64,000 nt of DNA from Phlebotomus papatasi (lineage: Eukaryota > Arthropoda > Insecta > Diptera > Psychodidae), in assembly GCF_024763615.1 (NCBI RefSeq), contig NC_077222.1, forward strand, positions 20,770,001 to 20,834,000, written 5' to 3'. Made by a program: the position numbers and the translations under genes. How positions within the stretch are numbered: the stretch's first letter is position 1; every line of letters begins with the position of its first letter. The notes below the pieces were generated by a model. The model searched no databases. It was not told where the DNA came from and was given only the letters and a program-made list of their open reading frames with translations. This document shows, piece after piece, positions 46,577 to 58,235 of this stretch.

Positions 46577-47529
46577 GGGGAGACTGGGGCACATGTAACC
46601 ATTTTCGATAGATGCGAATTTGAGGTGATTTTCCAAGGACACCGTAATTTTTTGGAAAATCTTTCTTAGCTCATGTTTTACCCTTGGATATAGGCAATAC
46701 ATCGAAGGTAATGCGGATGCTGGAAAACAATTGAGTTTTCCATAAAAATAAAATTTGTTTCACTGTGCATTTTTCTCTTTTCACAAAATACCTGGGGTAG
46801 AAGTAAACACTTTCTGGGGAGGATGTAAACACCCTTTTTTTCACCCTTGAAATTGACTTTGCACCACTTTCGATTATTTTAATTGCTTAAGAGATATATA
46901 AAGACTGTATATTATTCAAAAAATCATGACACTTTTTACAAAGAATAATTAAAATAGCAAAAAAACTAAAAGCATGCATATCAAAGACATTTTTCAATGG
47001 AGTTTCCCCATATTTTGACATCATGTGACTTTTTATTGAACACAGCGCCACCAATTTTTTTCGTAATCTATGAATTATAGATATTTCGCATGAAGGTCAA
47101 TTTCCCGCTCTTTTACCTACTCATTTTGTGAAATTGAAATTGCCTGGTTACATCTACCCCAAATGCTGTTTTCTGACCAATTATTAATTCTTTTAAAGTA
47201 ATGAGAATCTCAATTTGTCTAGTAAATGCATAAATATAATCCTAAAAGATGTAGGAAAGAACTGGTATTGCCACATTTCGATTATTTTACACAGTTTTTA
47301 ATTTACAGGTGGAAATCAAAATGACCAAAATAATCGAAATATCAACATTTTCGGGAAAAATGATTTTTATTTTTAAAGTATTAGGATTTTATTGACCAAT
47401 TCATCTGTGGACATACATCCCCATGGTATCTATGAATGCTTATGGGTTTTATCCTCTGGAGTCTTAAAATTAATGAAAAAAATCACAGTGTTTACAACTA
47501 CCCCAGTTTACTACTGACCCAGTTCCTCC
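46577..47529 (+). mobile_element. 953-bp TA-flanked nonautonomous DNA transposon (copy 2)
   Basis: Same ends, length and orientation as 2616-3568, with TA at 46575-46576 and 47530-47531. It lies immediately before the Tc1 transposase relic at 47539. Its left flank (ATATGGAAAAATTATGAAGTGCT) belongs to a minor repeat also seen at 10268. Near-identity of the two copies implies fairly recent mobility. Confidence 0.9.
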
Positions 47530-47538
47530 TAAGCCAGC

Positions 47539-47766
47539 CCAATTGAAAATATTTGGGGGATTCTTATTTGCCATATTTACGCCGATATTCGCCAATATAC
47601 TTACGTTTTGGAGTTAAAATCTGCAGTTTTGGATGCATGGAACAAGCCTGAAGATAAGTTCATCGAAAATTTAATCGATAGTATGCCCAATAGCATTCTT
47701 GAAATACTTCAGAAAAACGCTGGAATCACTAATCTTAAAAATTTATATAAAAATTATCTCGTCTAA
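47539..47766 (+). pseudogene. Tc1-type DDE transposase, C-terminal relic
   Basis: An open frame of 75 codons with no ATG ends at TAA 47764-47766. It begins PIENIWGIL, the block that follows the last catalytic acidic residue in Tc1 transposases (usually PDLNPIENLWG). It continues with LKSAVLDAWNKPEDKF and LIDSMPNSILEIL, matching the family's terminal E.W..IP...L..LI.SMP.R pattern. The upstream part, including catalytic DDE residues, is absent because a 953-bp MITE ends only a few bases earlier at 47529. Cutting a protein this way marks it as dead. The 3' side keeps a duplicated noncoding tail (47855-48175). Family call is firm; exact subfamily is not known. Confidence 0.8.
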
Positions 47767-47854
47767 TAGTATTACAAAAGGATTTATTGACATTATCGTA
47801 GTTATTCGATCAAAAACGTATAAAATTGATATTCCTTCAATTACAATTTAAGAA

Positions 47855-48175
47855 AGATGTTGCGCAGTCAAAAAATTATCATAAATAGGTTCAAATCAAA
47901 GTATTTTGTTTAAAAAAAATTAAATAAAAAAATATATATAGAAGAAAATGTGATTATTGACAAGTGACCTTATGGTTTTGATACACTGGAAAACCATAAA
48001 AATCAGCATTTCTTCAATGGAAATATGGGAGAATCGTTGCAATGCCAAAAAATTACAATAATCTATTGTCAATTAATTCAATTCAAAGTATTTTGCAAAA
48101 GAAAATTTAAATAAAACGAATACAGGAAAAAATTTTGAGTTCTGCAAAGTGACCTTGTGGTTATGGTACGCACTT
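47855..48175 (+). repeat. Direct duplication (~186 bp spacing) of a Tc1-like 3' tail
   Basis: Two imperfect copies of the same tract lie head to tail, each containing CAAAAAATTA...CAAAGTATTTTG...TTAAATAAA and ending GTGACCTT.TGGTT. Those blocks occur at about 47963 and 48149. The first ends GATACACTG, whose complement CAGTGTATC resembles a Tc1/mariner terminus. Position just behind the transposase relic suggests this is the 3' untranslated region and terminal repeat of that element, duplicated. Confidence 0.5.
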
Positions 48176-48382
48176 TATTTTGGTAAAAAAAGTCAACATG
48201 AATATTGGTAAGTAGTGCTGTGTTTACCTGCCAAAGCTTTACGAACACAAATGGATTTTTTTTCTATTTATGTACTAATTTAAGTTCCCGATATATTTAT
48301 AATAAAGCTTATTCTTGTACTATGTATTATTAATCGAATCGGGACATATTGTTCTTCTATTCATTGTTGGAAGAGTCTACTA

Positions 48383-48629
48383 GGGTAAAATAGTACAAGT
48401 TGGACAATGGTACAAGTTGGACAGGGGTTTTTTTCATGATAAATTTAGTACTTTATTTTTATTTATATATTTTTTATGCTTTAGTTCTATAATTTGATTC
48501 CTTGTGCTTAAAAACAAATTTTGTACTGTATTTATCAAGAAAAAACCCATGTCCAACTTTTACCGGCGAATTGTGCAACTTGTAACACTATGTCCAACTT
48601 ATATAAACTATGTGCAAAACTATGTACCC
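48383..48629. mobile_element. 247-bp GGGTAAAATAGTACAAGTTGGACA MITE
   Basis: The left end carries ACAAGTTGGACA twice; the right end carries the complement several times (TGTCCAACTT, TGCAACTTGTAACAC, TGTCCAACTTAT) and finishes ATGTACCC. TA on both sides. GGGGTTTTTT / AAAAAACCC forms the inner arm. Confidence 0.83.
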
Positions 48630-48780
48630 TAAATCCATTGTAGACCGCTCAGGAGTGCCTTACCTGCAGTGTGGATTCTTCTTCCGTGCTCCCGGAGTTT
48701 TTGAACAGAGGCAGTGCATTTTCATAGCGTGTTTATTCTATATGAAAACGTCTTTTTATAGATCTCCCAACTGTGAAAGT

Positions 48781-49482
48781 GTAATGGTGTTATTCCAATG
48801 AAAAAGTGACCATGTTTTTTTTAGCACAATACTGTTCTCAAGTACTAAAAATACCATATCTGTTCCCATACGTCATTTTAAGAAAAATAATGAGTAGAGA
48901 ATATTAATGCTGCTTGTCGACCACTGAGAATTCACGGGAAAACTCATGGAAAACTTGAGAAAACTCGCGGTTGAGGCTAAAGTTGCCAACTCCCGTCCAT
49001 CCAACCGCATCACGCCACCAAGCTGACATGACAGGTTACTTCACACTGACACTGACACTAATGTCAGATAGCATTGTGATCGGGTGAAAGCTTGCTCGGA
49101 GGGAATATTCGAATTCGGATTTCGGTTGAACTTTTCTTTTGTGTCGGTTCCTGTTATGACTATTTGCTGATTTTGAAACACGACGAGGACTGCGGAAAGT
49201 ATGAAGTTTTTGTGTAGAGAGAAGAACTTTACATCTTGTCAATCATGATAAAGAAATTGTAGGAAATACTATGAAAGTGAAAACATTAAATTAATCTTGT
49301 CGATTTCCCAACCGAAATCCGAATTCGAATATTCCCGCCGAGCGAGCTTTCACCCGATCACAATGTCATATCTGACATTAATTGAAATGACATGTGGGAA
49401 CAGTCATGGTCTTTTTAGTACTTGAGAACAGTAATGTGCTAAAAAAAACATGCTCATTTTTTCATTGGAATAGCACCATAAC
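48781..49482. mobile_element. Foldback element with an arm-specific insertion
   Basis: Left arm 48781-49128 and right arm 49309-49482 are complements (GTTCTCAAGTACTAAAAA; GTGATCGGGTGAAAGC; GAATATTCGAATTCGGATTT), separated by a 180-bp spacer. The left arm is about 170 bp longer, from about 48890 to 49058, containing ACACTGACACTGACAC and CACGGGAAAACTCATGG, which the right arm lacks. No frame. Confidence 0.85.
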
Positions 49483-50161
49483 AAGTGAATACATTCGCCC
49501 AAGACCTAAAGTTCTGCTTATTGCGCCACTGTGATCCCCGTTTTTCGTTTAAAAAATCCTATCGGTTTCCCAAAAATATTACAGCTTTAATTAAAATAAC
49601 TAATAAAAAAAATCCACGTTTATTATACCGCTATTACATTGAAGACATTTTCCTTTTAAGGCCAAAAAATATGAAATATGATATATATTGCTCATGAATG
49701 TACTAAATTATTTGGTTCATTTTATATGGATGGAGCAAATGAAGCACAATTTCCGTAAAACTGGTCAGTAAATATTAAAATTCGGAGGTAGGTAAATAGT
49801 AAAAATAAAATTGAAATTAATTTTTTTGCTGATCATTTTGAATTATTTAATAACCAATTTGTATTTATTATTTACCAATTTTTCTAATTTACTGACTAAA
49901 AATATTTTTCCCTATTTTTAAATAACCGTCAAGCGGTTAGTACAGGCATGTACTAATCATTGCATTCTACATTTGTGTAATGTTTGAGTTTAATATCTTA
50001 TAAACAGAAGGTAAGTTATACAATTTTGTGGATATTTAATAGGTAATAGGGTCAATCAAGATTATTTTCAGACCAAGACTTTATCAGGTATAAGATAAAG
50101 TTAAATTGAGATAATGTACTAAAATAATGAATAATTAACAAAAGGAATTATAGGTGTAATG

Positions 50162-50303
50162 CCCAACGTACAATAACTTTTGTTTAGTAAACATGCTTTT
50201 GACATTTCAATGAGAATGAGTGAGATCTAGATCTAGTCATCTCGCTCACTCCTATAGGCAACTTCGAAAACATGTTTTTCAAACGAAAGTTATTTTGCGC
50301 TGG
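50162..50303. mobile_element. ~140-bp palindromic MITE
   Basis: Arms AATAACTTTTGTTTAGTAAACATG / CATGTTTTTCAAACGAAAGTTATT outside and GAGTGAGAT / ATCTCGCTCACTC inside, around AGATCTAGATCT. Confidence 0.72.
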
Positions 50304-51180
50304 TCATAAAGCTCATTTATACTTTTTAATAAACAATATGTGCATTTTTATGTGCACATCAAATTAAATAAATAAAGTTATAATTAAAAAACAATTTACA
50401 TAACAAATCAAGGAGGAAATGTTTTGCAACAAATTGTTCATATACTTTCTTATAAGATTCCCTCTCAATTTTACAATTTATATAAAGAAACTTTTAACAT
50501 ATACTTCACTTTCAAGCTCAGTTTCTTCCCATTGGGAAAGGTTTTACCTTTAACCTCTGTGGCTTTATTTTCTCGCCAGGATATGTGCGGGTTTTTAGTG
50601 CGAAAAAATCAATATGTATAAGTTCTAGGAACTAAGTATCCAATTATTTCCTTGTTTACATGAGATTATGATTTTTGTTTGGCATCAGACACGTTCCTCG
50701 TTTTCTTTTTGAGATGCAAAATTTGTACTAAAAATAAACCCAATCGACATTATTCTATGTACGTCTCGTATGTCTGATGGTCTAATATCGTACAGTGTAG
50801 TTCGATATCTTGGGTCGAAGGTACAACTATTGGCATTTAAAGACCTTGTATAATTCATGACCTATTGACACCTTTTTTTCTATAATTTGGATAAAAAAAT
50901 ACAAAAAAGAGGTAAATTAATGAAAAATGTCATTTACTTGAATTTAATTTGATACATCAAATAAATTTCAATACACAAGTTCGAGGCTTTAAATCGATTT
51001 TTTCATATTTCAATTTAAACCAAATTTATTGATTGTACTGAAATCAAAGATGGGTTTTACACAAACATGTACTAAATGTTCTAATTGTTTAACTAATAAA
51101 AAAAACGGTTTCTTAAAATAAATTTATAATAATTTTGTAATACTTCAGGGTTTCTAAAAAAAAGATGACGTAGAGTTGCA
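50304..51180. other. No recognisable feature
   Basis: Plain AT-rich DNA; a 65-codon frame at 50424 is unremarkable. Confidence 0.5.
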
Positions 51181-51183
51181 CAG

Positions 51184-52096
51184 GTTAAATGAATCTAATT
51201 AAAAACTTGCTACAAATGGAAATTTTTCGCTACTCCAAATGGAAACGTCATTGTTTTCATGGTAAATACATTACTAAATTATTATATTTATATATTTTCT
51301 ATACCACAGTTTCATTATTTAGTTAATTCTGCTCCAAATAAACGAAAATATATTCATATTCACAAATTTTAATTTGTTAATTTCTCAGAAAAATTAAAAG
51401 TGTACCTTTTCACTATCGAATTTTTTATCGATTGACCATGTTTTCCAATGAAAAACACAATAAGGTGACTGTTGTTTATTCGTTTTGTTCAACATTTATG
51501 TCATATTTCTGGCTAATTTTGGTTAAATTAAGTGCTCATCTTTATTATTAACGGTACGTGAAGTTTTCAAATGAAATAATTACCTATTTCGTGAACAAAA
51601 AAAGTTTTTCTGAAGTATCTGCAAATGCTTCAATAGGAAACCCCGGAAATATGATTTTTTTGGAGAGATTTTCTTATTGTTTCAGATGGGAAAGGAGAGA
51701 AGATTAGGAATAAGTACAAATCCTGCACTCAAGAGCAACTCAACAAGGTTTTGGAAGCCTTTGCTCGCGTTTTCACTTACACTGTTTGTCTCCAATTAGA
51801 AAAAATCCCTTGTCTCCATTTGGATTAATTTGTTGCCAATAGAAGCATTTTGCCTTGTGTGTTTTCCTTGTATTTAAGAAATTTTCAAATTATATTTAAA
51901 GAATTTTCACTAAACAGTAACATTCTAGAAGAGTTAAGGAGCAAATTTATGTAATTCTCTTCAGAAAAAAATATGAACTTAAAGTGTTGAATCTTCTGTC
52001 CTTTAACTTTGACAGAAGATTCAAGACTTTAAGTTCAATTTTTTTCTAATTTTTTTCTTCAATTTTGGAAATGGTTTTGAATTAGGACATTTACCC
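51184..52096 (+). mobile_element. Pogo-like nonautonomous element (copy 2)
   Basis: Aligns along its length with 12503-13368. The left end has decayed (GGTTAAATGAATC, no TA), the right end is intact (ATTTACCC then TA). Near the right end about 55 bases are duplicated in inverted orientation: TTGAATCTTCTGTC and GACAGAAGATTCAA at about 51989-52025. Carries the psq fragment at 51680. Confidence 0.82.
51680..51785 (+). pseudogene. HTH_psq fragment in the 51184-52096 element
   Basis: Second copy of the motif seen at 12995. It follows a TTTTCTTATTGTTTCAG acceptor-like tract and reads KYKSCTQEQLNKVLEAFAR. It agrees better than the first copy with the psq consensus (L..ALEA.R). No downstream catalytic domain. 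Confidence 0.6.
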
Positions 52097-52099
52097 TAT

Positions 52100-53700
52100 T
52101 CTGAATTTAAAAAATGTTTAGATAAAATTTCAAATGGTTACTCTTCTACCATTAACCGAAATATTTAATAAGATGAGGTGCATCATTTTTAAGCTGATAT
52201 AATTACTTTGACGACTGATCTTTTTTAAACATTTATTAATAAAGTTAATAAAGTTCATTTTGTTTCTCCATTTTACAATGTATTAGAACATTTCCCAAAT
52301 ATTATTTTTGCAAAATCAATTACTAAATATAATAACTCCATCATTCACAAACAAATTTTCAATTTATGTTTTTTTTTTCAATATAATTAACTGTCTTTCA
52401 CAATGGGAGTTATTTTTTAATTAAAATAATCGTGGTAAGTGAATTATTTGGGTGATTTTGAAGCCCCTCATAAACACGCCAGCCTCCAACTCTTTTAAAA
52501 TTTTCCCATTCAGTCAGAATAATAATTCATTCAATCAGCATGTTAATCCAATAAATAAAATATGAATACACAAATCAAGCGCAAAATTTTATTTATTGCA
52601 AATTCCATCGAATTTACCACGTTTGAGGCTAGAAAGTCCGATTGGGTGGTGTCTGATCAGAATTGTAATATCAGTAGCTAGAAACTAACCACGGAGGGTG
52701 GTTTTGTGTCATCAGGATTGATGAATTTTACCGTCCCAGCTAATTCTGATTTATAATGCAAAAGTGATAATCTGCGGTTACCCGAAAAAAATCAGCGTGG
52801 ACGATTGCCACAAATCCTCCCGCATGATGTAGGTTGGGAAAAGGTTTATTGTACCGCACATGCCTGAGAAATAAATCCGTATATATCATTATTACTTTTT
52901 TTTTAATTGTACTTGAGGCTTATGCAACATGATATAGACTGGGATGTAATTCAATTCCAATGAGATCCTCAGCCCCGGAGGCATTTTTGGGGAAACACCA
53001 AGGGGGCGCCCATAGCCAGAAACTTTTCCACGTGGCTGAGGGTTGGATGGGATTGTGGTTTGGGTGCTGTTGTGTCGGTTTATTTGGTTGTTGTGCGGAG
53101 GCGAACGCCGAAGTTTTCGCTATGCGGGAAAACGATAAAGTTTTCCAGAAAGTGGAGTGCCAATGAGTCTGGTGGTGGTTAAGATGTTTGCACTCTGGTA
53201 AGTGGCTCCTGACTCCACATACAACATCACACCACATTCCCACCAGAAAACTCTACTTTTGGCGCCAATTCCGTTTTTCAAGAACCCACCACCAACCCCC
53301 GCCTTTGGGAAATTCAAAAGTGCTTCGAAGACGTTAGACCAACCACTACATATGCCCAATTCGTAATTTATAGTCTGACAAAAGTATACACAACAAATGG
53401 TGCATCTATTTTTCACATAACACTCACCCCTCATCCCTTTCCCATCCAAGCATTTTTGTCCAGAAAACATTGTCTTGAAGAGTTGAGAAACAAATTTTGA
53501 TTTATTAGGGAGACTTCTTCTGATATCTCCGTAGATAAAAAGTGCCAAAAACTTAAAGAGTTTGGGGTAATAAATGATTTGGAAGTTTAGGTGGCTTACA
53601 ATTGAAGTATCATAAAATTATCATCGCTCATATTACTTCTACCAAGACTCCTACAATATGTATTAAATGTTAGAGACAAAGGGGAGACTCATTTCGATAT
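52100..53700. other. No recognisable gene
   Basis: 53000-53500 is GC-richer with frames on both strands (142 codons minus, 68 plus) overlapping each other. Neither has a signal peptide, domain or clear splice boundaries. Confidence 0.4.
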
Positions 53701-53709
53701 CTTATTCAC

Positions 53710-55250
53710 GAGGATTTCTCGTTCTTTTGGTTTCAGGAAATTTTACAAAGAATTCTGAAGTTTTTTCAGCAAACTTAAAGCTTTTTCAGGTATTGCGAAA
53801 CTTTAAAGCTTATTTTGGTTTTATAAACTTTTCTACAGATTTATTAAGTTTTATGAATAGATTTTAAGGCTTTTTCGCTAAATTTTTCAAACAATAAATT
53901 TTGTAAGCAAATTTTAAAGTTTTTTCGGGTTTCGTGAAGCTCTACAAAAATTTCTCAAGTTTTTATGTAAATTTTGAAGCTTTTGCAGGTTTCACGACAG
54001 TTTACAAAAATTTCTCAAGTTCTTTTCAGTCAATTTTAAAGTTCTTTCGGATTTTGCAATACTTTGCAAAGATTTTTCCAACTTTTTTTTTGGAAATTTT
54101 GAAACTCTTTCAGGTATTGGAAAAATTTACAAGGATTTCTCAATTTATTTCAGAAAAAATTTAAAGCTTTTAAAGATTTTGCGACACTTTACAAAGATTT
54201 CTCAAGCTTTTCCAGTAAATTTTAAAGTGCATTCGGATTTTGCAATACTTTCCAAAGATTTTTCCAGCCTTTTTTTGGAAATTTTGAAGCTCTTTCAGGT
54301 ATTGGAAAAATTTACAAGGATTTCTCAATTTTTTTCAGAAAAATTTTAAAGCTTTTAAAGGTTTCGCAAAACTTTGCAAAGATTTCCCAAATTTTACAGA
54401 AAAAAATATAAAGCTTTTAAAGGATTCGCGAAACTTTACAAAGATTTATCAAGCTTTTCGATCAATTTTAAAGTTCTTCCGGGTTTCGTAATATTTTGTA
54501 AAAACGTTTCAAGCTTTTTTTTATATATATTTTGAGGCTCTTTCACGTCTCGCGATATTACAAGGATTTCTTAAGTGTCTTCAGAAATATTAAAAGCTTT
54601 CTCACGTTTCGTGAAACTTTACAAAGATTTCCCAATTTTTTTTAAAAAATTTGTAAAGCTTTTAAAGTTTTCGCGACACTTTACAAAGATTTCTCAAGTT
54701 TTTCAGTCAATTTTAAAGTTCTTTCGGGTTTTGCAATACTTTGCAAAGATTTTTCCTGCTTTTTTTTGGAAATTTTGAAGCTCTTTTAGGTCTCGCGAAA
54801 CTGCAGGGATTTCTTAAATGTCTTCAGAAATATTAAAAGCCTTCTCACGTTTCGCGAAACTTTACAAGGACTTCCCAAATTTTTCAGAAACATATTAAAA
54901 CTTTGAAAAGTTTCACGAAACTTAACAAAGATTTGTCAAGCTTTTCAATCAATTTTAAAGTTCTTCCGGATTTCGCAATACTTTACAATGATTTCTTGAG
55001 TTTTTTTTTGCTATTTTGAAGCTCTTTCAGGTCTCGCGAAATTTTGCAAGGATTTCCCAGTTTAAAAAAATACAGGTTTTTTTTTAGGTTTTCGTGAAAT
55101 TTTATGAGTTTTTTCTAAAATTCCGCAAAATCTTCTAATGCAAATATTTTGAGCTTTTTATTTTCAAATTTTTCGCGATTTATTTTAAAAGTTTTTGTAA
55201 ATTTTAGGTATAATTTTTAAGTTTTTTTTTAAGTTTTTAAGTATAATATT
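53710..55250 (+). repeat. ~62-bp satellite, ~1.5 kb, with higher-order structure
   Basis: About 24 diverged units of the form TTTACAAAGATTTCTCAAGC-TTTTTCAGTAAATTTTAAAG-TTCTTTCGGGTTTCGCGAAAC. The landmark TTTGGAAATTTTGAAGCTCTTT recurs at 54091, 54276 and 54768 (3 and 8 units apart), so variants alternate. Units grade into plain T-rich DNA at both edges. Open frames here (KFF.ILQYFAKIF) are the repeat translated and show no domain. Confidence 0.9.
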
Positions 55251-56460
55251 TTAAGTTTTAAGTTTTTAATATTTCGAATTCCTAACCTTTACGAAGCTTA
55301 TCAGATTTTGAGCTAATATTATATTGCTGCTTCGTAATGTTTATGTGAAAATTTCAATATTCAAGAGTGATTGAAAATGTATTTTATAATGTGAATATTA
55401 AATTATGATAAAGAGGAATCTTTAGTATCATACTCAGTGATAACTTATCTTTGCAATTTGTTAAATTGGTTGATTTCAGAGTTTTATGAATGACTTATGT
55501 CAAATATTTGTATTACTATGAATAGAACCAGATATTCTCTTATATGTTATTTTCTATAATAAGTTGTTGTAACTGTAAGCTCTTTAAAAAAAAATCTTGA
55601 TGTAGCACCACTCACTCAGAGATCCCCTTACTTAAAGACTGATGATGGAATATTGCCTTTAGTACGACTGTCTTCCAATATATTTTCTAATCCTAAGAAT
55701 ACTTTTAACGATCTATTTTCTAAATTGAAATTCCATTATGTACAGCAAGTACTACTCGATTCCTTTGAATTTTGACCACAATAATCCTTTTTGTGTTATA
55801 ATTTCACTATTTATTTATTTGAACTTCTTCTGCATCAATAGTAAAATAGAAAGAAGATGATGTGCAGAAGATTTTTTAATAAAAAAACTACTTCACTACT
55901 CTCATGGGGAATTGTCGAAGATTTTCCCTGTAAGTTTCCAAGAATTCTGTCACAGAAAGGGTTGTACAACAATTATTATGCAAGTATATAGTCAACGTTC
56001 CAGCAAAGCAAAATAGGAAAAGTACACGTCTAAGTTACCTTCTAAATTGTTATATAGCATACTCGTGAAAATCTCACAATTTCAGATACAGGAACTTGCT
56101 TCAAAGGAAGACATAAAGCTTAGTAGATCATTATGTTGAAGTGGTACGTGCGTCGGAGGTAGAAGAGCAAATTCTTTTAAGGACTTTATTGTGATTTCCT
56201 GTCTTGTGTCCTCAGAGGTACTTCAATTGTATGAAAAATTACTCGGAAATAATAAATTATGGTGCTATTGTATTGAAAATTAGACTTTATGTTGAGAAAA
56301 TGAATTTTAAAAAATACGTTATAGAAATACTGAAAAAGAAAAAAACATAATATAACTATTTCAGCTGTTTGAAAATAATTTATAATAAATAAATGTAATT
56401 AATTCATTCAACTTTGGTTTCATTTCTATAAAGATTCCTCAGAAAAGCCAAGCAAACAAT
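55251..56460. other. No recognisable feature
   Basis: AT-rich unique DNA between the 62-bp satellite and the LINE 3' end. Confidence 0.5.
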
Positions 56461-56464
56461 TATG

Positions 56465-56657
56465 AGGAGACCTCAACCTCGGGGCAGACCTAGGTTAAGG
56501 TGGCTGAATCGAATTAAGGATCTTGCCTTGGAACGCCTTGGGATCGAATCTGAACATCTTCCTGAAGTGGCGGAGGATCGACAGGCGTAGGCTTTTAACC
56601 TTGATGTCATGTTCACACGACCCCAATAGGGGTAAGCAGTTAAAAATGATGATGATG
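56465..56657 (+). pseudogene. LINE 3' end (RTE-like) with ATG-repeat tail
   Basis: The frame reads RRPQPRGRPRLRWLNRIK, then LALERLGIESEHLPEVAEDR, then QA and a TAG where this protein end normally has Trp (DR..W). GRPR.RW followed by AEDR..W is the usual C-terminus of endonuclease/RT LINE proteins. About 60 bases later the sequence ends in ATGATGATGATG, a microsatellite tail of the kind that closes RTE-clade elements. 5' truncation before the GRP motif fits incomplete reverse transcription. Confidence 0.75.
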
Positions 56658-56949
56658 ATTACTTTCACTTTATGCCCTAGACACACTTAAGACTTAAGCT
56701 AAGAAACGACTTAGTGGAAAATTATGGAAATGTAGTTTAACCATTATTTCTAATGTAATTACGCTAAGCCGTTTCTCGGCTAACCCTCCGGTCTGTCTAG
56801 GGCTTTGGGACACTAGCCTCCGATGCCAAGTATGCTTTTGTCATTTTTAGCAATTCTTTTTATGATTATAAAAATTTGTAACGATTGAGAAAGATTTACG
56901 AATAATGGCAATAATTGTAAGATACAATTTTAATTTAAAAGGCTGCAGC

Positions 56950-57046
56950 AGAATGGTAAGTATTTTGATATAATGGTAAATGTATAAAATAAAAAATGGT
57001 TAAGTAAAAAATGCAAAATTTTTGGAAATTTGGTAAATAAAAAATT
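56950..57046 (+). repeat. TTACTTACC minisatellite, left part (complement orientation)
   Basis: GGTAAGTATTTTG..ATGGTAAATGTATAAAATAAAAAATGGTTAAGTAAAAAATG. Interrupted at 57047-57501 by the palindromic insertion. Confidence 0.7.
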
Positions 57047-57056
57047 AAAATTAGTA

Positions 57057-57491
57057 GCAGGAAATAGACGGAGACACTGAACCTTTCTTGATTTTCACAA
57101 TTTTATTCTCTACGACGTTTCGAGGATGGATGTCCTCTTCATCAGGTATCGAATATGGCAGGGAAAATCACGTACAGGTGGGAGTTGTTACACTGCACTT
57201 GAACTTTGATCACAAATTGATCTGTGATGTTCACCATTCGACTGACCGACACAGAATGGTTGATTCTGTGTCGGTCAGTCGAATGGTGAACATCACAGAT
57301 CAATTTGTGATCAAAGTTCAAGTGCAGTGTAACAACTCCCACCTGTACGTGATTTTCCCTGCCATATTCGATACCTGATGAAGAGGACATCCATCCTCGA
57401 AACGTCGTAGAGAATAAAATTGTGAAAATCAAGAAAGGTTCAGTGTCTCCGTCTATTTCCTGCTACATTCTGTCGAACCGAAATTCTTCTT
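57057..57491. mobile_element. Palindromic insertion in a 10-bp target duplication, hammerhead-like core in both arms
   Basis: AAAATTAGTA at 57047-57056 and 57492-57501 brackets the insert. Positions 57054-57466 form an essentially perfect palindrome: about 204-bp arms around GGTTG. Each arm contains CTGATGA, a 5-bp stem GAGGA/TCCTC with CATCCA loop, GAAAC, GTC (right arm, plus strand 57375-57406; left arm, minus strand 57114-57145). A further 25 bases (57467-57491) occur only at the right end. The 10-bp duplication fits retrotransposition better than a cut-and-paste TA element. Confidence 0.75.
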
Positions 57492-57930
57492 AAAATTAGT
57501 AAATAAAAACCTTGGTAAAAACTAAAAATTTGTAAGTAAAATTCAAGATTGGTATGTAAAACAAGTTATAAAATAGACTTGTACCATTTGTATCATTTTT
57601 GGTTTTTGTACTTAGTATTTTTGATTTTTTTATTTACCAGTTTTTTTTTACTTGTCCATTTGTTTTTTCTTTACTTACCTATTTTGGTTTTTACTTATCA
57701 TTTTGGATTTTTTTGTTTACCAAATTTCTCTTTTTTACTTGCCAATTTTAAATTGTTACTTACCAAACTTACGATTTTACTTAACATTCTAACATTTTAC
57801 TTACCGAATCTAATTTTTTACTTCCCAAAATTGATTTCTTACTTACCAATTTTCATGTTTTACTTACCAAGTGATTTTTTTTTACTTATACCGTTTTTAC
57901 CAAAATACTTACCAAAAATGTTTTAGCCAA
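57492..57930 (+). repeat. TTACTTACCAATTTT minisatellite, right part
   Basis: First about 70 bases are in GGTAAAAACTAAAAATTTG orientation, then from about 57600 the array reads TTTTACTTACCAATTTT at about 25-30 base spacing through 57915. The 125-residue open frame here is a translation of the repeat. Confidence 0.8.
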
Positions 57931-58235
57931 TTAAAAATAGGAAAATATGAAGTCGTTGTTCCAAAAGCATCCTACTTCCACCCCTAGCTTTCGATTAAAG
58001 TAATATAAAAAATCATTTCTTACCTTTTAATTCAGGAAAGGTGATTCACGGACTTATAATGTAAAATCCCTAGTTTTTATTGCCTTAATCACTCACAACA
58101 GAGGATTTAATCCTCTAATATCCTAAATCATATGAATGGCTCTAAATTTCTGTAGGGTTTGTGAGTCTTATTGATAGCAATCTAATAGTTAATAGATTAG
58201 AATATTTAATTAAGGATCAGAAGAAGAAAAATGTA

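Noticed and set aside
53667..54778. Phe/Lys-rich repeat protein frames
   Set aside because: Periodicity equals the 62-bp satellite, frames break repeatedly, and no conserved domain is visible.
57088..57432. Two 96-codon frames with near-identical products on opposite strands
   Set aside because: They are the direct consequence of the perfect palindrome; codon choice and product show no domain.
57549..57926. 125-codon hydrophobic protein resembling a membrane protein
   Set aside because: T-rich TTACTTACC minisatellite read as Phe/Leu; no real transmembrane architecture.
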